64,000 nucleotides of DNA from contig NZ_LT992558.1 in the NCBI RefSeq assembly GCF_900258435.1, forward strand, positions 988,736 to 1,052,735, in the 5' to 3' direction. Source of the DNA: Carnobacterium divergens. Lineage in GTDB: Bacteria; Bacillota; Bacilli; Lactobacillales; Carnobacteriaceae. Shown here piece by piece: positions 7,529 to 15,198 of the stretch (its first letter is position 1; each line of letters opens with the position of its first letter). Under the pieces are notes generated by a model. That model was not told the origin of the DNA. It worked only from the letters and a program-made list of their open reading frames with translations, and did no database searches. The translations under genes were made by a program, and so were the position numbers.

Positions 7529-8440
7529 TTAAAGTAAAACAATCAAAATTACGGTCATAATAATTAATGAAAGAATAATACTTGCCGATGAAATAAATCC
7601 AGCAACAGAGGCTTTACAACCAAAAGCGATTGAGCTAATTGTAGACAAACTACCAATTGGAGCAAATGCAAGTAAGACAAGCACTTTACGAATAAACAAT
7701 GGGAACGGCAATACGAAATAGAAAAAACAAGCCACGACGGTAGCCAGTAAATAACGAGTAATTAATACTTTACTGACAAGTTTTAAATCGGTTTTTTGAA
7801 TCGAGATTTCTAAGTACAAACCAATCATAAACATGGATAAGAAGGCATTTCCGCTAGCAAATAAGTGTACATAGGATAAGACGGTTTTTGGAATTGTAAT
7901 ATGAAAGATGGCAAGAAAAAACATCAGAATGTAAACCGTGAAAGGAGGAGAAGAAAACAACCGTTTTAAGCTTTGAAGTGCAGAAAATTTGGATTCACTT
8001 TTACCCGTCATTGTTTCTACTAAAATGGTTGAACCTCCTGATAACATTAAGGCATTTCCCATGTCGAACATACATAAAAAAGGAACGGCGGCGCTAAAAA
8101 AACCTTGTACAAAAGGAAGGGTAAAGTTGCCAATATTATAACCTGAGATTCCAAACATCATAAAGCCTTGTTGGATGGGATCTTTCTTTTTCCAAATGAA
8201 ACCGCCAAAAAAGACGAGCACCACATTCGTAAGAAAACCAATTAAAATTAAATAAAAGAAAATGGAATTTACCTCAACACCATTAAATCCCAAAATAATC
8301 GCAGCTGGTAAGGTAAGATTGACGATTACCTTCGATAAGAGGTGGCCATCACTTTGTTTAAATAGCCCTCCTTGCTTTAATAAATAGGCAACTGAAATAA
8401 TCAATAAAAATCCCGTTGCTTGTAAAATAATCGAACTCAT
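7529..8440 (-). CDS. AEC family transporter (auxin-efflux-carrier type permease)
   Basis: A 303-residue membrane protein with about ten hydrophobic segments and the family's inverted-repeat feel (LLSKVIVNLTLPAAIILGF near the start, SAIIL-type helices at the end). AEC permeases in lactic acid bacteria carry organic acids such as malate or other anions; the substrate here is not visible. A broken-helix region (GISGYNIGNFTLPFVQGFF) matches the AEC substrate-binding crossover. The ATG at 8440 is preceded by AGGAG. It is probably transcribed separately from the acetyltransferase, 85 bases downstream of it. Confidence 0.88.
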   Translation of the reverse strand: MSSIILQATGFLLIISVAYLLKQGGLFKQSDGHLLSKVIVNLTLPAAIILGFNGVEVNSIFFYLILIGFLTNVVLVFFGGFIWKKKDPIQQGFMMFGISGYNIGNFTLPFVQGFFSAAVPFLCMFDMGNALMLSGGSTILVETMTGKSESKFSALQSLKRLFSSPPFTVYILMFFLAIFHITIPKTVLSYVHLFASGNAFLSMFMIGLYLEISIQKTDLKLVSKVLITRYLLATVVACFFYFVLPFPLFIRKVLVLLAFAPIGSLSTISSIAFGCKASVAGFISSASIILSLIIMTVILIVLL

Positions 8441-8555
8441 TAAATCACTCCTCTACTACTATTATGGAATGAATAGGCTAGAAGCGCAAGGATAAAAAAT
8501 GAAGTCTTGCAAATTGTGGTATACTAAATTGAATTCAAATAAAGTGGGTGAAAAA

Positions 8556-8756
8556 ATGAATGGCAAAAATAGAAAAGATATCCAAATTGGTGCATCGGTT
8601 GAAATTGTGTTAAAAAAAGACCAACGCACTGGAAAATTAACAAAAGGACACGTTAAAAGAATTTTAACCAACAGTCCTACTCATCCACACGGCATTAAAG
8701 TCATGTTAGTAGAAGAGGACCAAGTTGGGCGTGTTCAAAAAATCAATCCAAATTAA
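8556..8756 (+). CDS. ywbE: YwbE family protein
   Basis: A 66-residue protein of the small YwbE (DUF2196) family: NRKDIQIGASVEIVLKKDQRTGKLTKG, then GHVKRILTNSPTHPHGIKVML and VGRVQKI. It has a KOW-like beta-rich fold, no known function and no membrane segment. The frame extends upstream to 8499, but the family length and GTGGGTG seven bases before the ATG at 8556 decide for the short form. It is a single-gene unit, divergent from the AEC gene and followed by a strong terminator. Confidence 0.9.
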   Translation: MNGKNRKDIQIGASVEIVLKKDQRTGKLTKGHVKRILTNSPTHPHGIKVMLVEEDQVGRVQKINPN

Positions 8757-8793
8757 AAGGCTGAAAAGAGCGTTCTCTTTTCAACCTTTTTTT
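8755..8793. terminator. intrinsic terminator between ywbE and yxeA-like gene
   Basis: AAAAGGcTGAAAAGAG / CTCTTTTCAaCCTTTT, four-base loop, T-run. The A-run on the other side makes it usable from both directions. Confidence 0.88.
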
Positions 8794-9157
8794 AATTTGG
8801 ACGAAGCTGATTTAGTTTCTCTAAAGCTTTTTTTGGAACATCATTTTGTGTGACTTCTTCCCACTCACGAACATAGTCCCCTTTGGCATCTAATTTAAGA
8901 TACGCGTCTTCCTTTAAAATGCCTCCTGCGTAATATTTAATGGGAGATTCGTCCCCATCTTGGTTATAAGCTTTTTGAGTATAATGATAACCGCCTTCTG
9001 GAACTTTGACAGCATCCTTTGTTGAAGTCAAAACATAGACAGGCTCACTCTTTACTAGTGGATTAAAGCGATCGCCAAATCCGATAATGGCTAAAGCACT
9101 GGCTGCGATAGCTAAAAGAATCAATAAAATACTACTACTTAAAATTACTTTTTTCAT
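8792..9157 (-). CDS. YxeA family secreted or membrane-anchored protein (DUF1093)
   Basis: A 121-residue protein with an N-terminal hydrophobic segment (residues 4-24, signal peptide or anchor) and the YxeA pattern: YHYTQKAYNQDG, IKYYAGGILKEDAYLKL, VREWEEVTQNDVPKKALEKL. It has an OB-like fold and is exported. In other Firmicutes yxeA genes are linked to bacitracin or envelope-stress regulation; nothing in the neighbourhood supports that here. A start nine bases upstream (9166) would touch the Shine-Dalgarno. The ATG at 9157 has AGGAG ten bases before it and is used. Confidence 0.85.
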   Translation of the reverse strand: MKKVILSSSILLILLAIAASALAIIGFGDRFNPLVKSEPVYVLTSTKDAVKVPEGGYHYTQKAYNQDGDESPIKYYAGGILKEDAYLKLDAKGDYVREWEEVTQNDVPKKALEKLNQLRPN

Positions 9158-9333
9158 ACAAATCATTCTCCTTTTTTTTATTACTCTTTAAGTATAAAGT
9201 ATTTGTTATTTTTTTGAATTGAATCACCTTACAAAAAAGTGACGAAACTTACAGAACTGTTAGAAACGACTAGGTCTTAAGGTTGATTTTTTGTTATTAA
9301 ATCATTAAGATATGCTCAAAGTTGAACAAGCTC

Positions 9334-9363
9334 TTGTTTTTGACCTAAAAAAAGGCGTATACT
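9334..9363 (+). promoter_or_regulatory. probable promoter of ald
   Basis: TTGTTT, 18-base spacer, TATACT, 39 bases before the ald ATG. A TTGACC at 9340 is closer to consensus but only 12 bases from this -10. Confidence 0.5.
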
Positions 9364-9402
9364 ATTTATATAGTAAGAATTAGATAGTAGGGGGCTTAAA
9401 GA

Positions 9403-10518
9403 ATGAGAATAGGAATTCCAAAAGAGATTAAGAACAATGAAAATAGAGTGGCGATTGTGCCAGCGGGTGTTGCGACTTTAGTTGAAGCAGGACACGAGGT
9501 GTTTGTTGAAAATGAAGCAGGCATTGGAGCGGGTTTTTCTAACGCTGATTATGTAAAAGTAGGGGCAAAAATGATTGAAGAGGCTGAAACCGTTTGGTCA
9601 GCCGATATGATTATGAAAGTAAAAGAACCACAAGTATCAGAATATCGTTATTTTAGAGAAGACTTGATTTTGTTTACGTACTTACATTTAGCGCCAGTAA
9701 AAGAATTAACGCTAGCATTAAAAGAAAGTGGCGTGACAGCTGTTGCTTATGAAACGATGGTAGACAATGAAAGAACCTTGCCGTTGTTAACACCAATGAG
9801 TGAAGTGGCAGGAAGAATGTCTGTGCAAATTGGCGCTCAATTTTTAGAAAGTCAATATGGCGGCAATGGCACCTTGCTTGCAGGCGTTCCTGGGGTTAAG
9901 CGTGGTAAAATTGTGATTATTGGTGGAGGGAAAGCCGGTACGAATGCAGCTAAAGTTGGCATTGGAATGGGTGCTGCTGTGACAATTTTAGATGTTAGTT
10001 CAAAACGATTAGCGGAATTAGATGATTTATTTGGCAATCAAATCAATACGGCGATTTCTAACGGATACACGATTGCACAGGAATTACGCGACGCAGATGT
10101 TGTAATTGGAGCCGTTCTAATACCGGGAGCGAAGGCACCAAAATTAGTTACGGAAGAGATGGTCAAGGAAATGAAAAAAGGCGCTGTTTTAGTTGATATT
10201 GCCATTGATCAAGGAGGCATTTTTGAAACAACAGATAAAATTACGACTCATGATGATCCTATTTATCTAAAACATGGTGTCATTCACTATGCCGTTGCCA
10301 ATATGCCTGGTGCAGTAGCTAGAACGTCAACATTAGCTTTAACAAATGCTACGTTGCCTTATGCACTTCAAATTGCCAATCAGGGTATCAAAAAAGCAGC
10401 GAAAGCCAATCCAACAATTTTTAGTGGACTTAATTTGATGAATCATGAAGTTACTTATGAAGCAGTTGCACTGGCTCATGGGTTAAATTATGTTTCGGCA
10501 ACTAATTATATAGAATAA
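9403..10518 (+). CDS. ald: alanine dehydrogenase
   Basis: A 371-residue NAD-dependent alanine dehydrogenase (L-alanine + NAD+ + water to pyruvate + ammonium + NADH), the full length of the family. The N-terminal signature is [23 protein letters not shown], the NAD-binding glycine motif is [21 protein letters not shown], and [20 protein letters not shown] is the AlaDH/PNT C-terminal block. GGGGG lies about nine bases before the ATG. It allows alanine to be used or made while balancing pyruvate and NADH. It is monocistronic, between a promoter and a long hairpin terminator. Confidence 0.96.
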   Translation: MRIGIPKEIKNNENRVAIVPAGVATLVEAGHEVFVENEAGIGAGFSNADYVKVGAKMIEEAETVWSADMIMKVKEPQVSEYRYFREDLILFTYLHLAPVKELTLALKESGVTAVAYETMVDNERTLPLLTPMSEVAGRMSVQIGAQFLESQYGGNGTLLAGVPGVKRGKIVIIGGGKAGTNAAKVGIGMGAAVTILDVSSKRLAELDDLFGNQINTAISNGYTIAQELRDADVVIGAVLIPGAKAPKLVTEEMVKEMKKGAVLVDIAIDQGGIFETTDKITTHDDPIYLKHGVIHYAVANMPGAVARTSTLALTNATLPYALQIANQGIKKAAKANPTIFSGLNLMNHEVTYEAVALAHGLNYVSATNYIE

Positions 10519-10527
10519 AAAGACAAA

Positions 10528-10584
10528 AAACGAACTCTTTATTGGAATTTGATGCAAATTCGCGAATAAAGGTTTCGTTTTTTT
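10528..10584 (+). terminator. long intrinsic terminator of ald
   Basis: AAACGAAcTCTTTATT...AATTT-gatgc-AAATT...AATAAAGgTTTCGTTT, a long interrupted stem followed by a T-run. Confidence 0.85.
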
Positions 10585-10644
10585 CATGAAAGTTTTATAA
10601 TAGTAAAGAAGAGAAAATATTTGTTGATAAAGGAGTTCATCATT

Positions 10645-10872
10645 TTGGCTAGAAGCAATAAAGAAATTAGCGTAGAAGTGAGAGAGACGAGTAAAAATAC
10701 TGAGAGTTTTGTAGAACTTGAATTAGTTGTAAATAAAGAAGTAATAGGGACTGTTCAACAAGAAGTGGGGCAAAATCCTGTTATTATTACAAATGATGGC
10801 AAACAACAAACGGTTAAATCCGTTGATGTTGGAATCAATGAATTGATTATGGCGTATAATTTACACAATTAA
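10645..10872 (+). CDS. DUF2969 family protein
   Basis: A 75-residue protein of the Lactobacillales-specific DUF2969 family: SNKEISVEVRE, FVELELVVNKEVIGTV, ITNDGKQQTVKSVDVGINELIMAYNLH. The function is unknown. It is small, soluble and acidic. The frame is open from 10621, but the TTG at 10645 has AAAGGAG eight bases upstream and gives the family length, so a TTG start is chosen. It has its own terminator. Confidence 0.85.
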   Translation: MARSNKEISVEVRETSKNTESFVELELVVNKEVIGTVQQEVGQNPVIITNDGKQQTVKSVDVGINELIMAYNLHN

Positions 10873-10875
10873 AAA

Positions 10876-10920
10876 GAAGAGTGGAAAATGTATGTTAGAT
10901 TTTCCACTCTTTATTTTTTT
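10876..10920 (+). terminator. intrinsic terminator
   Basis: AAGAGTGGAAAA / TTTTCCACTCTT perfect 12-bp stem, 11-base loop, then a T-rich run. Confidence 0.88.
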
Positions 10921-10989
10921 GTTTAAAAACCAATTATGCTATGCTAGGGATAAGTACTTTTGAAAATGACTTGTATAGGATGTGACGTA

Positions 10990-11919
10990 GTGGTTTCAAC
11001 AGAAAAGAAAGAAAAAATAAAAGAGTCAGCAGTCGCCATTTTTATTTTAGCAAAGAATAATTGGGCAAGGGTAGCTATTTCCTCTCAATCTGCTGAATTA
11101 GCGTATTATGTGTTGCTCTCATTGTTTCCTATTTTGATTGTTGTAGGAAATTTAGTGCCATTTTTACCGATTGATGTCGATGCAACCCTGCCGTACATCG
11201 AATCGATGATGCCTCCTGATATCTTTAAAGTCTTAAAGCCAATTTTGCTCCAATTTTTAAATAGCTCAAGTAGTAGCGCTATTTCAATTGGATTGATAAC
11301 GGCAATTTGGTCTTCTTCGAAAGGCTTTAATTCACTACAAACGGTATTGAATAGTGTTTATGGAACCAAGAAACGAAAGAATTTTATTATTGTTCGAATA
11401 GTGTCCTTCTTAATTGCGTTAGCCATGATTGTGATTCTTGGATCTATTGTCTTTCTATTCGTTTTTGGCGAACAACTCATTCGGTTTATCCAAGATAAAC
11501 TGTCATTGCCTTTCGATTTGTTAACGGATTTTACTCAATTAAAGTGGGGGGTTACGGTAATTGTTTTAACGGTTATTTTTACAGCGATTTATTTCTTGGT
11601 TCCGAATAATCGCTGGACTATTCTCTACGCATTGCCAGGAGCTGTTTTTGCAACGATTGGTTGGTTGGTTTCATCCCAAGCATTCTCGTTGTATGTTCGT
11701 TTTGGCGGTGGAAATTCAGTAGGGTATGGAACGATTGGTATTTTTATTGTGTTGATGTTGTGGTTGTATTTAGTCTCGATGATTTTGTTAACGGGAGCTT
11801 TTGTCAATGTTATGGTGTATCAATATCTGAATGGTGTTGACAGCCAAAATGTACCGAAAAAAGAAGTGGAAATGGAAAAATCATCAAAAAAACAGCGTCG
11901 GAAATTAACTAAATCTTAG
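10990..11919 (+). CDS. YihY/BrkB family membrane protein
   Basis: A 309-residue integral membrane protein with about six helices and family hallmarks: AELAYYVLLSLFPILIVVG in the first third, SSKGFNSLQTVLNSVYGTKKRKN in the middle loop, and YGTIGIFIVLMLWLYLVSMILLTGAFVN at the end. The polar C-terminal tail is lysine-rich. The family was once mislabelled ribonuclease BN; the real function is unknown. The frame is open from TTG 10960, but GTG at 10990 has AGGATGTG seven to eight bases upstream and removes a cysteine-rich extension not usual in the family. Start confidence is moderate. Confidence 0.85.
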   Translation: MVSTEKKEKIKESAVAIFILAKNNWARVAISSQSAELAYYVLLSLFPILIVVGNLVPFLPIDVDATLPYIESMMPPDIFKVLKPILLQFLNSSSSSAISIGLITAIWSSSKGFNSLQTVLNSVYGTKKRKNFIIVRIVSFLIALAMIVILGSIVFLFVFGEQLIRFIQDKLSLPFDLLTDFTQLKWGVTVIVLTVIFTAIYFLVPNNRWTILYALPGAVFATIGWLVSSQAFSLYVRFGGGNSVGYGTIGIFIVLMLWLYLVSMILLTGAFVNVMVYQYLNGVDSQNVPKKEVEMEKSSKKQRRKLTKS

Positions 11920-12051
11920 ATGTTTTTAATGTAAATTGAATAATCCTAAAGGTAAAATGTATAAACTTGCAAAGTGAGAAGGATTTCCTATTTTGGATGG
12001 CTTGACTATGCTAAACTAGATAGGATTATAGGAATTTAGGAGATTACTAAA

Positions 12052-13506
12052 GTGGATAAAATTCGTAAGCAAGAAGAAATAAAAAGTGACCGGCATAAAG
12101 TTGGACTGTTGCCATTGATTACCTTAGTGATGGGTTCTGCTATTGGTGCTGGAATTTTTAATCTAATGAAAGATATGGCTCAAGGAGCGGCTCCTGGGGC
12201 GGTATTGATTAGCTGGGTGATTGTTGGAATCGGAATTATAGCCTTAGCGTTATGTTTTCAAAATTTATCAGATGCGTTGCCAGAATTAGATGCCGGTATT
12301 TTTCAATATGCAGAAGATGGTTTTGGGAAATTTGCAGGGTTTGCAAGTGCGTGGGGGTACTGGTTGTCGATTTGGTTAGGCAATGTTGCTTTTGCAACGA
12401 TGTTGATGAGTAGTTTGGGTTTCTTTTTTCCAATTTTTAAAGGAGGACAAAATATCCCTTCTATTATTGGGGCTAGTATTTTGTTATGGTTTTTGAATTA
12501 TTTAGTAACTAAAGGAGTAGAAAATGCTACAGTTATCAATTTTGTTGTTACAATCTGCAAGTTGGTTCCGATTTTTGTCTTTATTGTTTGTGGCTTGTTT
12601 GCCTTTAAGCTAAGTACGTTTACCTATGATTTTTGGGGAACCGTTTCTCAACGTTTTGAATGGGCAGATGTCTTCTATCAAGTGAAGTCAACGATGCTGA
12701 TTACGATTTTTGTTTTTGTTGGGATTGAAGGTGCTTCAATCTTGTCATCCCGTGCAAAATATAAAAAAGATGTTGGACGCGCGACGATTATTGGTGTTTT
12801 AAGCGTTTTAGTCATCTACATGTTGGTGACGATTCTTTCCTTTGGCATTTTACCTCAAGGGGAGCTAGCTCATTTACCTGAACCGGGGATGGCTTATGTT
12901 TTAGAGGCGATTGTTGGTTATTGGGGTGCAGCGTTTATTTGTGGCGGACTGTCTATTTCAATTTTGGGTGTGTGGCTGTCATGGACAATTTTACCTGCCG
13001 AAACAGGCTTGATTGCAGCAAAACAAGGCTTGTTTCCACAATTATTTGGGAAAGTAAACAAGCATGGTGCGCCAACCTATTCATTGGCAATCACAAGTGG
13101 TTGTATTCAATTGTTTATGTTTACCTTTTTAATTACCGATGAAGCTTACCAGTTTATGGCTTCGATGGTTTCAAGTGTTGTGATTATTACCTATTTATTT
13201 GTGACGCTTTACCAAGTAAAATTTTCTTATCAGCAACCAAAAAGTAAAAATAGAACCATCCAATTAGCGATTGGAGTTGTTGCAACACTTTTCCAAATTT
13301 GGGCATTCTTTAGTGCTGGTTTAAAATACAACTTATTATTAACGCTTCTCTTTGTACCAGGTATTTTTGTTTATATTCAAGCTCAAAAAGAGCAGGGACG
13401 TTCAAAAAATATCTTTTCCAATTTTGAAAAAATGGTAGTCGGTTTGATTTTTGTTGGAAGTGTCGTGGCCCTTTACTTTTTAGTTACAGGTGTCATCGCT
13501 ATTTAA
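12052..13506 (+). CDS. APC superfamily basic amino acid/polyamine antiporter (ArcD/LysP-like)
   Basis: A 484-residue permease with about 12 membrane helices. The APC signature in helix 1 is unwound: LITLVMGSAIGAGIFNLMKDMA. ELDAGIFQYAEDGFGKFAGFASAWGYW follows, as in arginine:ornithine and lysine antiporters of the basic amino acid/polyamine subfamily. FVGIEGASILSSRAKYKKDVG is the typical helix 6-7 segment. It is probably an amino acid-product exchanger at the cytoplasmic membrane. No decarboxylase or arc gene lies next to it, so the substrate cannot be fixed. The start is GTG with AGGAG nine bases upstream. Confidence 0.88.
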   Translation: MDKIRKQEEIKSDRHKVGLLPLITLVMGSAIGAGIFNLMKDMAQGAAPGAVLISWVIVGIGIIALALCFQNLSDALPELDAGIFQYAEDGFGKFAGFASAWGYWLSIWLGNVAFATMLMSSLGFFFPIFKGGQNIPSIIGASILLWFLNYLVTKGVENATVINFVVTICKLVPIFVFIVCGLFAFKLSTFTYDFWGTVSQRFEWADVFYQVKSTMLITIFVFVGIEGASILSSRAKYKKDVGRATIIGVLSVLVIYMLVTILSFGILPQGELAHLPEPGMAYVLEAIVGYWGAAFICGGLSISILGVWLSWTILPAETGLIAAKQGLFPQLFGKVNKHGAPTYSLAITSGCIQLFMFTFLITDEAYQFMASMVSSVVIITYLFVTLYQVKFSYQQPKSKNRTIQLAIGVVATLFQIWAFFSAGLKYNLLLTLLFVPGIFVYIQAQKEQGRSKNIFSNFEKMVVGLIFVGSVVALYFLVTGVIAI

Positions 13507-13514
13507 ATAAAAAG

Positions 13515-13555
13515 AAAAAAAGCATCCCTCGTTTTCAGAGGTGATGCTTTTTTTT
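13515..13555. terminator. bidirectional intrinsic terminator
   Basis: AAAAAAGCATCcCTC / GAGGTGATGCTTTTTT with a seven-base loop, A-run left, T-run right. It is shared by the permease (+) and azoR (-). Confidence 0.88.
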
Positions 13556-13556
13556 G

Positions 13557-14177
13557 TTAGAATGTTTCAGCTAAAGTTTGAGCTTGTTCAAAACCTGTTG
13601 CCATAATTTGAGGAGCCAAGTCTGGATCGTGATCCATTCCTTCAACAAAGATTTGGTGGTAGTCAGTTACTCCAATAAAGTTAAAGATCATTTTAAGGTA
13701 TTGGCTAGCAGGGTCGTTTCCTTTATATACGCCACCACTTGCTTGGATGTGTAGCACTTTTTTGTCAGTTACTAAGCCAACAGGACCTTCAGCAGTATAT
13801 TTAAAAGTTTTACCCGCAACATTTACTGTATCAATCCATGCTTTTAAGCGAGTTGGAACATTTAAATTCCATAATGGATTTGCAATAACAACTTTATCTG
13901 CATCTAAGAATAGTTGCGTTAATTCGTTAAAACGAGAAACTTTGTCTTGTTGTTCTTGAGAAAGTGTTTCAAAGTTTGCTCCGTTTGCTAACGCGCCCCA
14001 AGCACTTAAAATATCTAAATCAACTTCTGGAATAAATGAAGTATATAAGCTTAACTCTTCAATTTTATCGAAATGATTTTTTGCAGCATAAGCTTCAACA
14101 AACTTGTCTGCTACTTGCATAGAACGTGATGTTTCTCCAGTTAAGGGATGTGCGCGAACGACTAATAATTTTGTCAT
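13557..14177 (-). CDS. azoR: FMN-dependent NADH-azoreductase
   Basis: A 206-residue flavodoxin-fold enzyme that reduces quinones and azo compounds by two-electron transfer. The FMN phosphate loop is at the N-terminus (VVRAHPLTGETSRSMQVAD). ANPLWNLNVPTRLKAWIDTVNVAGKTF and HIQASGGVY are the conserved FMN/substrate segments of AzoR. Length is as expected. AGAGGTT precedes the ATG at 14177. A strong minus-strand promoter carries a palindrome just after the -10, so it is likely regulated by an electrophile- or quinone-sensing repressor. Confidence 0.94.
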   Translation of the reverse strand: MTKLLVVRAHPLTGETSRSMQVADKFVEAYAAKNHFDKIEELSLYTSFIPEVDLDILSAWGALANGANFETLSQEQQDKVSRFNELTQLFLDADKVVIANPLWNLNVPTRLKAWIDTVNVAGKTFKYTAEGPVGLVTDKKVLHIQASGGVYKGNDPASQYLKMIFNFIGVTDYHQIFVEGMDHDPDLAPQIMATGFEQAQTLAETF

Positions 14178-14227
14178 GGTTGTGAACCTCTTTCATAATT
14201 TTATGAATGTTGTAAGCTAAAAAAGCG

Positions 14228-14246
14228 CTTGTAACATATTTACAAG
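14228..14246. promoter_or_regulatory. operator-like palindrome over the azoR transcription start
   Basis: CTTGTAA-N5-TTACAAG, perfect seven-base arms, begins about five bases after the minus-strand -10. A second weaker symmetry, CTTAC-N5-GTAAG (14253-14267), lies in the promoter spacer. Confidence 0.55.
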
Positions 14247-14250
14247 ATTA

Positions 14251-14279
14251 ATCTTACCAAAAGTAAGTGAGTTATGCAA
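14251..14279 (-). promoter_or_regulatory. sigma-A promoter of azoR
   Basis: On the minus strand: TTGCAT (14279-14274), 17-base spacer, TAAGAT (14256-14251). Confidence 0.7.
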
Positions 14280-14383
14280 TTAAAAAAATGAAAATTTAAT
14301 TTTTTTCTTAAATATCATCTGTTTAGTTGTTCTATATTGAGAACGTATTCATTAAAATAAGACGAAAAATCGAAAAAAACTAC

Positions 14384-14412
14384 TTGCAAAATGACAGGTT
14401 GTCATCTATAAT
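14384..14412 (+). promoter_or_regulatory. strong sigma-A promoter of the tetR-ABC exporter operon
   Basis: TTGCAA, 17-base spacer, consensus TATAAT. The spacer contains the first of three operators. Confidence 0.85.
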
Positions 14413-14440
14413 GACAAAGTGTCATATGACGACGTGTCAT
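14391..14440. promoter_or_regulatory. three tandem operators ATGACA-N3-TGTCAT
   Basis: Three 15-base palindromes: ATGACA-GGT-TGTCAT (14391-14405), ATGACA-AAG-TGTCAT (14411-14425) and ATGACG-ACG-TGTCAT (14426-14440, one mismatch). The first fills the -35/-10 spacer and the second begins in the -10. The third abuts the second. This is the expected binding array of the TetR regulator encoded 48 bases downstream. Confidence 0.8.
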
Positions 14441-14488
14441 TAATGCTTGATTAGATTAACCAAACTCTCTATGAAAGGAGTCAACGAT

Positions 14489-15115
14489 ATGCCTACTCAA
14501 ACTTTTTTTAATCTTCCAAAAGACAAACAGCAACGCTTATTAGATGCAGCAGCAACTGAATTTTCGAGAGCGCCATTAAAAGATGCTTCTATTAATAATA
14601 TTATTAAATTAGCTGAAATTTCACGAGGGAGCTTTTATCAATATTTTGAAGACAAGGAAGATTTGTATTATTATTTCTTTCAAACGCTTCGACACGATAC
14701 AAAGAAAATTTTAGAAGATTGTTTTAAAAAAGCAGATGGGGATTTATTTGTCGCTTTTGATGCTTTTTTTCCAATGATTCTAACAATGATTACGGAAGAG
14801 CAACATTCAGAGTTTTTTAGACATCTATTTGTTCATATGGATTACCGCTCAAGTAGAAAAGTTTCACCAGAAACCATGCAGCAACAAAAATGCGAACACG
14901 CTAAAAAGAATGGTCATTTCTTTGAAGATTATGTCGATACCGATCTCTTAAAGATTGGCGATGAAGATGTTCATCTGCTTGTAAAATTAATTATGAGCTT
15001 CCTATTTCAAACAATTGGCGAAGGATTTATTAAAGAATGGCCTAAAGAAAAAATGCTTGAGGTTTTTGATAAAAAACTAAGCTGGGTAAGGTATGGGGTA
15101 GCTGTTAAAGAATAA
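14489..15115 (+). CDS. TetR/AcrR family transcriptional regulator of the ABC exporter
   Basis: A 208-residue regulator. The N-terminal helix-turn-helix (about residues 14-58) carries the TetR pattern LLDAAATEFSRAPLKDASINNIIKLAEISRGSFYQYFEDKEDLYYY. The C-terminal helical domain would bind the inducer. The frame is open from 14447, but AAAGGAG eight bases before ATG 14489 fixes the start. Its gene precedes two ABC half-transporters and sits behind three tandem palindromes overlapping the promoter. The likely arrangement is autorepression together with control of the exporter by drugs or membrane-active compounds. Confidence 0.92.
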   Translation: MPTQTFFNLPKDKQQRLLDAAATEFSRAPLKDASINNIIKLAEISRGSFYQYFEDKEDLYYYFFQTLRHDTKKILEDCFKKADGDLFVAFDAFFPMILTMITEEQHSEFFRHLFVHMDYRSSRKVSPETMQQQKCEHAKKNGHFFEDYVDTDLLKIGDEDVHLLVKLIMSFLFQTIGEGFIKEWPKEKMLEVFDKKLSWVRYGVAVKE

Positions 15116-15198
15116 TGAGGTAAAGGCTCTTGTCTTTACTTATTAGATAAAAAATCGTTCAATGTAACGACCAACAGAAAGAAAGGGATGATTAGTTT

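Noticed and set aside
14391-14440. Three short regular repeats that might be read as a CRISPR-like array
   Set aside because: The units are 15-base palindromes 0-5 bases apart, overlap a promoter, and have no spacers; they are operators.
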